Source: Aequorivita vladivostokensis (lineage in GTDB: Bacteria > Bacteroidota > Bacteroidia > Flavobacteriales > Flavobacteriaceae). From it: 64,000 nt of DNA. Below, piece after piece: positions 31,971 to 40,785 of the stretch. The notes below the pieces were generated by a model. The model saw only the letters and a list, made by a program, of their open reading frames with translations, was not told where the DNA came from and made no database searches. Location: contig NZ_JSVU01000005.1 in the NCBI RefSeq assembly GCF_000952855.1, positions 124,001 through 188,000 on the forward strand. The letters run 5' to 3'. The position numbers and the translations under genes were made by a program. Within the stretch, counting starts at the first letter, position 1, and each line of letters opens with the position of its first letter.

Positions 31971-32732
31971 TTATTCTTTTTTCTCAGTTCTTTTAAAAAT
32001 ACTTTCAGGATAAACAACTTTCGTCAAATACAATCCGTGCGCCGGCGCGGATGCACCAGCTTCTTCCCTACTTTTACTTTTCAATATTGCCTTAAAATCT
32101 TCCAGGGTAGTCTTTCCGTAACCTACATCCAAAAGCGTCCCGACGATGGCGCGGACCATATTTCGCAAAAAACGGTCGGCGGCAATGGTAAAAATAAGCC
32201 TATTATCCGTAGCTTCCCAAAATGCTTTTACGATGGTACAATTGTACGTTTTTACATCGGTCCGCGAGCGTGAAAAGCATTGAAAATCTCTATGGGCCAA
32301 TAGCATTTCAGCGGCTTGGTCCATTAAAGCAACATTTGGCGTATTGTTTATTTGAAACGCAAAATCCTGTGAAAACGGGTCTTTTTCTAATGAAATAACG
32401 TATTCGTATTCCCGTTCCACTGCGTCAAATCGCGCATGCGCATCTTCCTTTACCTCAAAAATATTCCTTATTGAAATATCCTTCGGAAGAAAGGAATTCA
32501 TTCTAAAAATAAAGTCATCAGAATTTTCAATCTCATCACTATCGAAATGTGCGAAAAGCTGTTTGGCATGTACGCCGGTATCGGTCCTTCCCGCTCCGGT
32601 GAGTTTTATTTCCTTCCGAAGCAAAATTGAAATGGTCTCCTCTAAAACCTGCTGCACGCTAATCTGTTCGGGCTGGCGCTGCCATCCAAAATAATTTTTT
32701 CCGTTATAGGCTATTTCAATAAAATATCGCAC
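31971..32732 (-). CDS. truA: tRNA pseudouridine synthase A
   Basis: TruA converts uridines 38-40 in tRNA anticodon stems. The 253-residue protein has the N-terminal RYFIEIAYNGKNYFGWQRQP, the catalytic Asp in GAGRTDTGVHAKQLFAHFD (about residues 45-63, Asp near 50), and the second half with FTIAADRFLRNMVRAIVGTL. These match the family at full length. It probably shares a transcript with the ABC exporter. Confidence 0.95.
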   Translation of the reverse strand: MRYFIEIAYNGKNYFGWQRQPEQISVQQVLEETISILLRKEIKLTGAGRTDTGVHAKQLFAHFDSDEIENSDDFIFRMNSFLPKDISIRNIFEVKEDAHARFDAVEREYEYVISLEKDPFSQDFAFQINNTPNVALMDQAAEMLLAHRDFQCFSRSRTDVKTYNCTIVKAFWEATDNRLIFTIAADRFLRNMVRAIVGTLLDVGYGKTTLEDFKAILKSKSREEAGASAPAHGLYLTKVVYPESIFKRTEKKE

Positions 32733-32916
32733 TTGGATTTTTTCAGAATTGACAAAATTACGATTTTAGTTTAGGAGTTTATGGGTTTAAAAGTTTAAAA
32801 ATTGAGGAGCCGAGAGGTTTGTTTGCGCTATTTGATTTAAAAGTTGTTTAAATTTGAAAACAAGTCATAACTTAATAACCCAATAACTTAGTAACTTAAC
32901 AACCAAACAGCCCATT

Positions 32917-33411
32917 TTGAAAAAAATCCTACTTCTCAGCGATACCCACAGCTATATTGACGAAAAAATACTGAGCTACGTAAAACAGGCTGACGAAGTG
33001 TGGCACGCCGGCGATATTGGCGACCTTTCGGTTACCGATGCAATCAAAAAACTAAAGCCGTTGCGAGCAGTTTACGGTAATATTGACAGCACGGAAGCCC
33101 GTATGGAATTTCCACTCCACAACCGTTTTATGTGCGAAGGGGTTGAGGTGTGGATTACGCACATTGGCGGCTATCCGGGAAGGTACAATCCGTCAATCCG
33201 ACAGGAAATTTATTCCAATCCACCAAAAATCTTTATTTGTGGCCATTCGCATATATTGAAAGTGATGCCCGATAAAACCACGGGCTTGCTCCATATGAAT
33301 CCCGGGGCCGTGGGAAAGCACGGTTTTCAAAAGGTACGCACGATGCTGCGTTTTGAGATTGACGGGGAAAAAATCCAGAATCTGGAGGTTATTGAATTTG
33401 GGAATCGTTGA
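32917..33411 (+). CDS. Metallophosphoesterase, YfcE/MJ0936 type (TTG start)
   Basis: The 164-residue phosphodiesterase has the metal-binding series LLSDTHSYIDEKIL (D-x-H, about residues 5-18), VWHAGDIGDL (G-D), AVYGNIDS (G-N), HIGGYPGRYNP and FICGHSHILKVM (G-H-x-H, about residues 107-118). The start is TTG (LKKILLLSDTHS); no upstream ATG fits. It likely hydrolyses a small phosphodiester or phosphomonoester; the substrate cannot be read from sequence. Confidence 0.9.
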   Translation: MKKILLLSDTHSYIDEKILSYVKQADEVWHAGDIGDLSVTDAIKKLKPLRAVYGNIDSTEARMEFPLHNRFMCEGVEVWITHIGGYPGRYNPSIRQEIYSNPPKIFICGHSHILKVMPDKTTGLLHMNPGAVGKHGFQKVRTMLRFEIDGEKIQNLEVIEFGNR

Positions 33412-33488
33412 TTCGGGAATTGGGAATCGTTGATTCGTTGATTGGTTGACTCCAGAATTTGGGATTTGGAATTTTGCATTGGGGATTT
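33405..33488. repeat. Degenerate GGGAATCGTTGATTCG / GGGATTTGG repeats
   Basis: The stretch between the phosphoesterase stop and the DUF4293 terminator repeats GGGAATCGTTGATTCG and related words, with GGGATTTGGAATTTTG at its end. Confidence 0.6.
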
Positions 33489-33496
33489 TAGAAACA

Positions 33497-33535
33497 AAAA
33501 ACCCCCGAAGTTGGCATACTCCGGGGGTCTTGCAC
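33497..33535 (-). terminator. Terminator of the DUF4293 gene
   Basis: On the minus strand ACCCCCGGAGT pairs with ACTTCGGGGGT over 11 bp (one G-T) and a T run follows. The stop codon of the gene is about 20 nt upstream. Confidence 0.8.
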
Positions 33536-33553
33536 TAATATACCAAGATCGGT

Positions 33554-33964
33554 TTATCGTAAACGATCAACAGATTTTACGAGGTCCTCATCCCTTTTTA
33601 TGGCCTTGTTGGCCAGCACTAAAAATACGATAGAAATGATGGGAAAAAGCACCCCAATACCCTTCTCTGAAACAATAGTCTCTCCGGATAAAGTTAGCAA
33701 CCTGTAAACGAAAACTCCCAGTAATACAAAGTTTGATATGATGTTCAAACGGTTGAGCACAAACTGCAACTGCCGTTTTTTGAAACTTAAAATTGAAATT
33801 ATTGCCAACGCAATCGAAATAAATATCAGGCCAAAAATCAAGGGCTCACTCCGTTCCATAATTACAGAACCATCAGTGCCAATCACCACCGGAAACCACA
33901 TAAATAAAGCTCCAATTACAATGGCAGAAACGACTAAATAAATGGTTTGGATGCGTTGGATCAT
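33554..33964 (-). CDS. DUF4293 membrane protein
   Basis: The 136-residue integral membrane protein starts MIQRIQTIYLVVSAIVIGAL, the hallmark of this Bacteroidota family. Four hydrophobic segments cover about residues 7-25, 43-60, 73-90 and 100-118. The C-terminus ends in a short charged tail (KAIKRDEDLVKSVDRLR). In many Bacteroidota this gene is found next to rho, as here, where the two are divergent. Function unknown. Confidence 0.88.
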   Translation of the reverse strand: MIQRIQTIYLVVSAIVIGALFMWFPVVIGTDGSVIMERSEPLIFGLIFISIALAIISILSFKKRQLQFVLNRLNIISNFVLLGVFVYRLLTLSGETIVSEKGIGVLFPIISIVFLVLANKAIKRDEDLVKSVDRLR

Positions 33965-34167
33965 TTTTTACAAAAATCTATTCTGCAGCAAAAATACTGT
34001 TTCTTTTTAAAAAAAATACCGGTGGTTTTTAATTTATTGTTGTATTATTGCAGTAACAATTCGTAACCAACTCAATCAAGGTTACTTAGTCTTCGAAAAA
34101 ATTTTCAACGTACTTACCTTCTCAAAAGGAACACATTTGTATCAACATTAACAACAGTATATTCTAC

Positions 34168-35877
34168 ATGTTTGAAATTTCAGAATTAAAAGAAAAAAAG
34201 CTACCTGAACTTCAGGAAATAGCCAAAGAGCTTAACGTGCCGAAATATCGCACTCAAAAAAAATTGGACTTGGTATATCAAATTCTCGATTACCAAGCTA
34301 CTAACCCAAAAGCGGTTAAAGCAGTGATTAAAGCCGAGGAATCGGCACCCGAAACCAAGAAAGAAGAAAAAAGCGCTTCTTCAAATGAAAATCCTGCCAA
34401 AGAACAGAAACCCCGTCCACACAAAACGGAATCTAAAAACAAGAAAAACCAGCCTCAGAAACAACATCGCGACAAGAAAAGTGATGATGATAAGAAGAAA
34501 CCTGCGGATGACAAGCGTTCCAGTAACGATAGAAACGATAAGGACAGGAAGGATAAGAAAGAGAGCGATAAAAAACCGCAACACCAAAAGTCTAGCTCCA
34601 GCAGCAACGACAACCGTCAGAAAAACCAGCGCAACGACAGCAACAATTCTGACAACCGCCAAAAACATCAAAACCACAAACAGAAGGACGGCAACGTACA
34701 CGACAACAAAAGCAACGGAAACAAAGACTCCCGCAACCGTTACCGTGAACCGGACTATGAGTTTGACGGCATCATTGAAAGCGAAGGCGTGCTGGACATT
34801 ATGCAGGACGGCTACGGCTTTCTGCGCTCCAGCGACTACAACTACCTTTCCTCTCCCGATGATATTTATGTATCGCAATCGCAGATTCGACTTTTCGGGT
34901 TAAAGACCGGAGATACGGTTTTGGGCGAAGTGCGTCCGCCAAAAGAAGGTGAAAAATATTTCCCTTTAATAAAGGTGAACAAAATTAACGGCCTGAACCC
35001 TAATGTGGTTCGCGATCGGGTTTCCTTTGAACATTTAACGCCGCTTTTCCCACAGGAAAAATTCAACCTTGCCGATAAGCAAAGCACCATTTCCACCCGT
35101 ATTATTGACCTTTTTGCTCCTATCGGAAAAGGACAACGGGGTATGATTGTTTCGCAACCAAAAACGGGTAAAACCATGTTGCTGAAAGATATTGCAAACG
35201 CAATAGCGGCAAACCATCCTGAAGTTTACCAAATTGTCCTTTTGATTGATGAACGTCCAGAGGAAGTTACCGATATGCAACGAAACGTTCGTGGCGAAGT
35301 GGTAGCTTCAACCTTCGACAAAGAAGCCAGCGAGCACGTTCGCGTTGCCAATATCGTAATCGACAAAGCAAAGCGTTTGGTGGAATGTGGCCACGATGTG
35401 GTGATTCTCTTGGACTCCATCACGCGATTGGCGCGAGCTTATAACACCGTGCAACCTGCCAGTGGTAAGATATTGAGTGGTGGTGTGGATGCCAATGCGC
35501 TTCACAAACCGAAGCGTTTCTTCGGTGCCGCGCGTAATATTGAAAATGGCGGTTCGTTAAGTATCATCGCTACAGCGTTGACTGAAACCGGCTCTAAAAT
35601 GGACGAGGTTATTTTTGAGGAATTTAAGGGAACAGGAAATATGGAGCTTCAGTTGGATAGAAAGATTTCAAACCGAAGAATCTTCCCTGCAATTGACCTT
35701 ACCTCTTCAAGTACGCGTCGCGACGATTTGTTGCTTGATGAAAACGTAATACAGCGCATGTGGGTACTTAGGAAGTATCTTGCTGACATGAACCCAGTGG
35801 AAGCTATGGAGTTCATCAATGATCGTATCAAGCAGACCAAGAACAATGAAGAGTTTCTTATCTCGATGAACGGTTAG
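34168..35877 (+). CDS. rho: Transcription termination factor Rho with disordered insertion
   Basis: Rho is a hexameric RNA helicase that terminates transcription. The 569-residue protein has the Rho_N helical domain (about residues 1-45, [20 protein letters not shown]). An insertion of about 130 residues rich in K, N, D, S, Q and H follows (about residues 60-190). Next are the RNA-binding cold-shock-like domain ([14 protein letters not shown], residues about 208-221) and the ATPase with Walker [11 protein letters not shown] near residue 331 and the Q-loop region [20 protein letters not shown]. coli Rho is 419 residues, so the insertion explains the extra length. The 130-nt leader contains a small hairpin GTAACC/GGTTAC (34062-34083). 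Confidence 0.96.
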   Translation: MFEISELKEKKLPELQEIAKELNVPKYRTQKKLDLVYQILDYQATNPKAVKAVIKAEESAPETKKEEKSASSNENPAKEQKPRPHKTESKNKKNQPQKQHRDKKSDDDKKKPADDKRSSNDRNDKDRKDKKESDKKPQHQKSSSSSNDNRQKNQRNDSNNSDNRQKHQNHKQKDGNVHDNKSNGNKDSRNRYREPDYEFDGIIESEGVLDIMQDGYGFLRSSDYNYLSSPDDIYVSQSQIRLFGLKTGDTVLGEVRPPKEGEKYFPLIKVNKINGLNPNVVRDRVSFEHLTPLFPQEKFNLADKQSTISTRIIDLFAPIGKGQRGMIVSQPKTGKTMLLKDIANAIAANHPEVYQIVLLIDERPEEVTDMQRNVRGEVVASTFDKEASEHVRVANIVIDKAKRLVECGHDVVILLDSITRLARAYNTVQPASGKILSGGVDANALHKPKRFFGAARNIENGGSLSIIATALTETGSKMDEVIFEEFKGTGNMELQLDRKISNRRIFPAIDLTSSSTRRDDLLLDENVIQRMWVLRKYLADMNPVEAMEFINDRIKQTKNNEEFLISMNG

Positions 35878-35898
35878 AGAAACTCTATATTATTAAAA

Positions 35899-35941
35899 AG
35901 GAAAATCCCCCAGACATCTATTTTGTCTGGGGGATTTTCTT
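35899..35941 (+). terminator. Terminator of rho
   Basis: AAAATCCCCCAGAC (35902-35915) and GTCTGGGGGATTTT (35925-35938) form a perfect 14-bp stem with a nine-base loop. It lies 24 nt after the rho stop codon. Confidence 0.85.
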
Positions 35942-35998
35942 TTGAACCAATGGATAGTATGAAACAAACTACTATTGCCGAATGTATTTAATTTCAGA

Positions 35999-36036
35999 AT
36001 AAAAAAAAGCCCCAATTTTAATTGGAGCCTTTTCGA
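35999..36036 (-). terminator. Terminator of the T9SS cargo gene
   Basis: On the minus strand AAAAGGCTCCAATT and AATTGGGGCTTTTTTTT pair with one bulge and are followed by eight T. The stop codon of the gene is about 22 nt upstream. Confidence 0.7.
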
Positions 36037-36058
36037 TATTCAATTAATAAGGTACTTA

Positions 36059-37030
36059 TTATTGCTTAACAATTTTTTGAGTAAGTGTTCCAGCATTTGT
36101 ATTTACTCTCAATACATATACACCTTGAGCAAGACCAGAAACATCTACAGTTCCATTGTTACTGTTGTACGAAGCTCCAACTTTTTTACCCAATACATCA
36201 AATAGATCAACGCTAGAAACATCTATTGTAGACGCTTTCTTAATGTTGATAATACTAGTTGCAGGATTAGGGAAAACAGAAACTAAATTAGCAATGTTCT
36301 CATTAACACCAAGAACGTCACCTTCTATTGTAAATGCAACACTAGCAAAAGTTACACCTAAATCAGTAAGAGAAGTCCACTCGGTTGCTCCAGCTCCAAA
36401 AACATCATCTGGATCAATTAAGTGAGCCTCATTTATACCGTTTCCAGGAACACCCGCATCGTACCAATTCCATCTGTTGGTACCATCAGAAACTGGGGCA
36501 ATATTTAAACGTGGAAAAGCGACTAACCAATAGTTACCTGCAGGCAAGCTGAAAGTACCTCCGTTAGCAGCTGTTACATCTACACTGAAAGTAACGCTAC
36601 CTGCATCCTCAGTAATGGTAAGTGCACCACCTGGAGTAGGATCAAGGTTAACGATTTCAAGAAGTCCAGTACCAGGAATGGATGGGTTGCTATCTGGCGT
36701 GTTTGTAGCAGAATTGGCATATATATACACATCAAATCCAGTTATTAATGTTGATAATGTTCCGGCATTCTGAAAACCGTAAACTGTAATAGTAGAGATG
36801 GAATTATTAGCGGTCAATTCAAAATCATCAGTTGAATAAACTCCGATGTCTTCTAAACTTGAATAATCAGAAATAATACCACTTCCACCTACTGAAGGCT
36901 GATCCCATAAAACAGCAGATATATCTCTGTTTGTTTGAGTTGCAACACTGTTTGATACAGCTTCAAAAGATTGTGACAATGCTGCGAAACTGATAAGCAA
37001 CATACTTAACGATAATGTAATTTTTTTCAT
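36059..37030 (-). CDS. Secreted protein with type IX secretion C-terminal sorting domain
   Basis: The 323-residue protein has a signal peptide (MKKITLSLSMLLISFAALSQ), a beta-sandwich body (residues about 25-245) and a type A sorting domain. The latter has SVFPNPATSIINIKKAS (about residues 252-268), VDLFDVLGKKVG and the final GVYVLRVNTNAGTLTQKIVKQ. Type IX cargo is moved across the outer membrane and attached or released. The body has aromatic and glycine patches (WDQPSVGGSGIISDYSSL) similar to other secreted repeat or adhesin-like Bacteroidota proteins, but I recognise no enzyme motif. It has a strong promoter and its own terminator. Confidence 0.88.
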   Translation of the reverse strand: MKKITLSLSMLLISFAALSQSFEAVSNSVATQTNRDISAVLWDQPSVGGSGIISDYSSLEDIGVYSTDDFELTANNSISTITVYGFQNAGTLSTLITGFDVYIYANSATNTPDSNPSIPGTGLLEIVNLDPTPGGALTITEDAGSVTFSVDVTAANGGTFSLPAGNYWLVAFPRLNIAPVSDGTNRWNWYDAGVPGNGINEAHLIDPDDVFGAGATEWTSLTDLGVTFASVAFTIEGDVLGVNENIANLVSVFPNPATSIINIKKASTIDVSSVDLFDVLGKKVGASYNSNNGTVDVSGLAQGVYVLRVNTNAGTLTQKIVKQ

Positions 37031-37063
37031 GTTTTTAGGTTTTTAAATTATTAATAATTGTAC

Positions 37064-37094
37064 CAAAGTTAGTGAATACATTCAACAACTACAA
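37064..37094 (-). promoter_or_regulatory. Promoter of the T9SS cargo gene (TTG-N20-TAACTTTG)
   Basis: On the minus strand TTG (37094-37092), 20 nt and TAACTTTG (37071-37064) fit the consensus fully. The start codon lies 33 nt downstream of the -7 box. Confidence 0.6.
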
Positions 37095-37243
37095 GCTTGG
37101 GTTCGTTCGAAAGGGAAAAATTCTCAATAACACCATCTAAGTACCTCATTATCAAATATTTAATCTATAGCATAAATAGAGATTTAACATTTAACCTGAC
37201 ATTTTAATGGCTTTTTTCTTAAATAACCTCAGACATTGTATTA

Positions 37244-37251
37244 TATATTTG
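37244..37251 (+). promoter_or_regulatory. -7 box of the M14 peptidase gene
   Basis: TATATTTG is a full match and lies 15 nt before the ATG at 37267. It is inside the longer frame that begins at 37207, so it excludes that longer start. Confidence 0.45.
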
Positions 37252-37266
37252 CCTAAAACAAAATTT

Positions 37267-39000
37267 ATGAAGAACCTTTTACTTGGATTTATACTAATTC
37301 CACTTGTAACTATACACGCACAATATACCATCCCTTTTGAAAAATCGAATGGAAAACAAACCGCAACATATTCACAAACCATTCACTTTTACAAGACTCT
37401 GGCGGCTGAATTTCCGACTATCTCGATATTTGAAATTGGCCATACGGACAGTGGCCATCCGTTGCATGTTGTGGTTTTCAATCCCGAAAATGACCAGAAA
37501 AACCTTAAAACTCAAAAATATCAGAAAAACGATAAAAACTTGCTGTTAATAAATAACGGCATCCATCCCGGCGAGCCCGACGGCATTGACGCCACGATGC
37601 TGCTTTTTCGCGATTTTGCCGAGAATAAAATCCCCGCGCCAAAAAATACAATCATAGCAACCATTCCCATTTACAATATTGGTGGCGCTTTAAATAGAAA
37701 CAGCACCAGCCGCACCAATCAAAACGGCCCCGAAGAGTATGGTTTTCGTGGCAATGCGAGAAATTATGATTTAAACCGTGATTTTATAAAAAATGACACA
37801 AAAAATGCTCGGGCTTTTGCTGAAATATTTCATTGGCTAAACCCAGATTTGTTTATTGACAACCACGTGAGCAACGGCGCCGATTATCAATATGTGCTAA
37901 CCCATCTTTTTACGCAGCATGACAAATTGGGCGGAGGCTTGGGCAACTATCTTCACACTTCGTTTATGCCGCAATTGGAGGATTCGCTTCAGCAAAAAAG
38001 CTGTGACATGACGCCCTATGTAAACGTGTTCAACCAAATGCCGGAAAAGGGCTTTGCCCAATTTATGGACTCGCCGCGCTATGCCTCTGGTTACACTACG
38101 CTATTCAATACTTTGGGACTCACGGCGGAAACGCATATGCTAAAGCCCTATAAACAAAGGGTCGAAGGTACATATCAATTGATGAAAAGTTTTATAAAAA
38201 TTGCCGATGCGGATGCCTCAACAATAAAAAACCTTCGGAAAAATGCGGTGGAAAAATATAAAGTTGGAAGCTACTACCCAATTTCTTGGGAAGTGGATTC
38301 CTCAAAAACTTCAACATTAAAATTCAAAGGTTACGAGGGGAAAATGGTGCCGAGCACCATTACGGGGGCGGACCGTTTGAAATATTTCCGCGACAAACCT
38401 TTTATCAAAGATGTAACCTATTATAATCATTTTAAGGCGACGGATTCCGTAACGATTCCTGCGGCATATATTGTTCCGAAAGGGTATTGGAATATTATCG
38501 AACTTTTGAAATTGAACGATATTGAATTTTCAGAATTTTCAAAGGACACTACAATTACTGCAGAAGTTTATCACACCAAAAATTTTGAAACGGTGAAAAA
38601 TCCGTTCGAGGGACATTACCTTCATTTTAAAACAGAAGTAAGAAAAAGCACGGAAAATGTTTCAGTAAAAGAAGGTGATATTTTGGTGAAAACCCAGCAG
38701 CCCGGGGTTCGTTATCTTTTGGAAACTTTGGAACCTTCAGCTCCCGATTCATTTTTCAATTGGAACTTTTTCGACGCAATCCTTCAACAAAAAGAAGGTT
38801 TTTCTCCCTATGTGTGGGAAGATATGGCTGAAAATTTTCTGAACGAAAACCCCGAAATCAAAAAAGAATTTGAACGCAAAAAGATGAGCGATCCTGCATT
38901 TATGAATAATTGGTATGCGCAGCTGGACTGGATACACAAGCAATCGCCCTATTACGAAAAATCACACCTTCGGTATCCGATCGTTCGGGTGGGTGGTTAA
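37267..39000 (+). CDS. Secreted M14-family zinc carboxypeptidase
   Basis: The 577-residue protein starts with a signal peptide (MKNLLLGFILIPLVTIHAQ). The M14 zinc site is built from GIHPGEPDGIDATML (His and Glu, about residues 96-110) and the second His in LFIDNHVSNGADYQY near residue 200. The catalytic Glu is in AETHMLKPYKQRV (about residue 287). The remaining 280 residues form a C-terminal beta region of unknown function. It should cleave peptides outside the cytoplasm. The gene overlaps the convergent NUDIX gene by 39 nt at their 3' ends. The shorter start was chosen from the signal peptide and the -7 box. Confidence 0.88.
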   Translation: MKNLLLGFILIPLVTIHAQYTIPFEKSNGKQTATYSQTIHFYKTLAAEFPTISIFEIGHTDSGHPLHVVVFNPENDQKNLKTQKYQKNDKNLLLINNGIHPGEPDGIDATMLLFRDFAENKIPAPKNTIIATIPIYNIGGALNRNSTSRTNQNGPEEYGFRGNARNYDLNRDFIKNDTKNARAFAEIFHWLNPDLFIDNHVSNGADYQYVLTHLFTQHDKLGGGLGNYLHTSFMPQLEDSLQQKSCDMTPYVNVFNQMPEKGFAQFMDSPRYASGYTTLFNTLGLTAETHMLKPYKQRVEGTYQLMKSFIKIADADASTIKNLRKNAVEKYKVGSYYPISWEVDSSKTSTLKFKGYEGKMVPSTITGADRLKYFRDKPFIKDVTYYNHFKATDSVTIPAAYIVPKGYWNIIELLKLNDIEFSEFSKDTTITAEVYHTKNFETVKNPFEGHYLHFKTEVRKSTENVSVKEGDILVKTQQPGVRYLLETLEPSAPDSFFNWNFFDAILQQKEGFSPYVWEDMAENFLNENPEIKKEFERKKMSDPAFMNNWYAQLDWIHKQSPYYEKSHLRYPIVRVGG

Positions 39001-39591
39001 ATATTCTTTCGGAAAAAGCAACTTAATATTTTCATAGGAATCCTGCAGGGCCCTTTGGGATTTTTCAAAATCTTTCCATTTAACTTTTTTAATGCCCTCT
39101 TCAGGCTCGGGAATTAGCGGCCCATCATAATCGCTGAACATTTCGTACCAGTAGGTTATTTTTAGCCGGAATTTATCATTGCGGGTAAAAACATGGTACG
39201 TAGTCATCAAAAAATCGCGGATTTCGAGATCCTTCACCCCTGTTTCTTCGATAACCTCGCGAACGGCTGCCTCTCGATGGGTTTCTCCTTTTTCTATTTT
39301 GCCTTTTGGGAGGTCCCACTTTTTATTTCTTCGTATAAAAAGTATTTCCTTCTTGCTGTTATAGACCAGTCCACCAGCGGCTTCCACGACTTTTATTTTT
39401 TTTCGAAGAAAACGCTCAAGTTTTTCCGCATTTTTGTGATAAAGATTCACATAGAGCAGCTCGCCGTTGTTTATTTTTTTTACCAACTTCTTAAAACGCG
39501 CCTGTTTTAAAGGAATGGTAGTGTAATGCTCCCCAATATTTTTTTCCGTTGAAAGAATAATGGGAATATCTTTTACAAAAACTTTATACAT
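38962..39591 (-). CDS. NUDIX hydrolase
   Basis: From the ATG (MYKVFVKDIPIILSTEKNIG) the protein has 209 residues. The NUDIX box is GKIEKGETHREAAVREVIEE followed by TGV, about residues 94-116. The N-terminal 65 residues form a separate alpha/beta segment common in the Bacteroidota form. These enzymes hydrolyse nucleoside diphosphate-linked compounds; the substrate is not evident. The chosen start is seven codons inside the longest frame. It is divergent from pyrE with 7 nt between start codons, so the two promoters must overlap the other gene. Confidence 0.85.
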   Translation of the reverse strand: MYKVFVKDIPIILSTEKNIGEHYTTIPLKQARFKKLVKKINNGELLYVNLYHKNAEKLERFLRKKIKVVEAAGGLVYNSKKEILFIRRNKKWDLPKGKIEKGETHREAAVREVIEETGVKDLEIRDFLMTTYHVFTRNDKFRLKITYWYEMFSDYDGPLIPEPEEGIKKVKWKDFEKSQRALQDSYENIKLLFPKEYLTTHPNDRIPKV

Positions 39592-39594
39592 TTG
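39587..39594 (+). promoter_or_regulatory. Candidate -7 box of pyrE, at its start codon
   Basis: TACATTTG fits TAnnTTTG and ends 4 nt before the pyrE ATG. If used, the mRNA would be leaderless. No -33 TTG is at the right distance. Confidence 0.35.
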
Positions 39595-39598
39595 TACA

Positions 39599-40240
39599 AT
39601 GATATTAAACAAAGAAACGGCGCAAAAAACCGCTGCCTTACTATTGCAAATTAATGCAATTAAATTGCAACCACAAAACCCTTTTACGTGGGCATCGGGA
39701 TGGAAATCTCCAATTTACTGCGACAATCGCATCACCCTTTCCTACCCTATGATTCGGAATTACATCCGTGAGAACCTCGCCAGACAAATTGAGGAACTCT
39801 ACGGAAAGCCCGAAATGATTGCCGGTGTGGCCACGGGTGCGATAGGAATTGGCGCTTTGGTTGCCGATTATTTGAACGTGCCGTTTTGCTACGTGCGTCC
39901 CGAGGCAAAGGGTCATGGCCGCCAAAATAAAATTGAGGGCCATTTGGAAAAAAATACAAATGTTGTTGTTGTGGAAGACCTTATAAGTACTGGCAAAAGC
40001 AGTCTGTTGGCCGTCGAGGCCTTAAAGGAAGCAGGTGCCAACGTTAAGGGAATGCTTGCGATATTTAGCTACGGTTTTAATATTTCTGAAGAAAATTTCA
40101 AAAAGGCGAATGTTGCGTTAAACACTTTGAGCAATTATGAAATTTTGCTGGAAGAGGCCGAAAAATCTAAATATATCAATTCTGAAGAAGCTGAATTACT
40201 TTCTGAATGGCGGGAGAATCCTGCTGTTTGGGGGCAATAA
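39599..40240 (+). CDS. pyrE: Orotate phosphoribosyltransferase
   Basis: PyrE converts orotate and PRPP to OMP, the step before pyrF. The 213-residue protein (ATG at 39599, 13 codons inside the longest frame) has the N-terminal FTWASGWKSPIYCDNRIT (about residues 29-46), the orotate loop RPEAKGHGRQNKIEG and the PRPP motif NVVVVEDLISTGKSSLLAV (about residues 119-137). The start is supported by the divergent NUDIX gene and by normal family length. Confidence 0.94.
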   Translation: MILNKETAQKTAALLLQINAIKLQPQNPFTWASGWKSPIYCDNRITLSYPMIRNYIRENLARQIEELYGKPEMIAGVATGAIGIGALVADYLNVPFCYVRPEAKGHGRQNKIEGHLEKNTNVVVVEDLISTGKSSLLAVEALKEAGANVKGMLAIFSYGFNISEENFKKANVALNTLSNYEILLEEAEKSKYINSEEAELLSEWRENPAVWGQ

Positions 40241-40329
40241 TGTTCAGTGTTCAGTCGCAGTGTTCAGTCGCAGTATCCAGCACATCTAAACTCATAAACT
40301 TCTAAACTCATAAACTCATAAACTCATAA
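40241..40329 (+). repeat. Two short tandem-repeat blocks between pyrE and the SRPBCC gene
   Basis: 40241-40279 repeats TGTTCAGTCGCAG (13 bp, three imperfect copies). 40288-40329 repeats AAACTCATAA about four times, the last copy running into the ATG at 40330. No promoter is seen in between. Confidence 0.7.
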
Positions 40330-40722
40330 ATGAAACTAAACAGCAAAAAAGTAACCACCCAAAAATCCGCAGCAGAACTTTGTGATTTTTTGGCCGATGT
40401 AAGGAATTTCGAAACATTGATGCCCGAGAACATCAGCAAATTTGAAGTGATCAGAGAAAATGCTTTTGTATTTGCCTTAAAGGGCATGCCCGAAATAGCG
40501 TTGGAAGTAAAAGAAGTTGAAAAGCCAAACAAAGTAGTTTTGGGCGCAATCAGCGATAAAATTCCGTTTACGTTAACAGGAAATATTGAAGAGGTTTCCG
40601 AAAATTCTTCAACCGTGGAACTCCTTTTTGAAGGCGAATTCAACGCGATGATGGCAATGATGGTAAAAGGGCCTATTTCAAAATTTATAGATACGTTGGC
40701 ATCCAATTTGGAGCAAGTTTAA
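40330..40722 (+). CDS. SRPBCC-fold protein (130 aa)
   Basis: A compact protein with the START/Bet v 1-like arrangement: an N-terminal strand (KLNSKKVTTQKS), two helices (AELCDFLADVRNFETLMPEN), six strands and a long C-terminal helix (GPISKFIDTLASNLEQV). Such proteins bind hydrophobic ligands or aid assembly. It directly follows pyrE; in many Bacteroidota the same neighbour pair is found, which suggests co-transcription. The function is unknown. Confidence 0.8.
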   Translation: MKLNSKKVTTQKSAAELCDFLADVRNFETLMPENISKFEVIRENAFVFALKGMPEIALEVKEVEKPNKVVLGAISDKIPFTLTGNIEEVSENSSTVELLFEGEFNAMMAMMVKGPISKFIDTLASNLEQV

Positions 40723-40785
40723 ACAAACTTCAGCTTTCTCCCGCAAGTGTGAGTGAAGGGAAAGTTTTTTATTTCGTTTTCAATT

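Noticed and set aside
34385-34903. Open frames on both strands across the Rho insertion
   Set aside because: The low-complexity coding of the disordered insertion opens shadow frames; their products are repetitive and meaningless.
37207-37266. Upstream extension of the M14 peptidase
   Set aside because: A TATATTTG -7 box lies inside it and the signal peptide starts at 37267.
39560-39598. Upstream extension of pyrE
   Set aside because: It overlaps the divergent NUDIX start, exceeds family length, and the -7 box lies within it.
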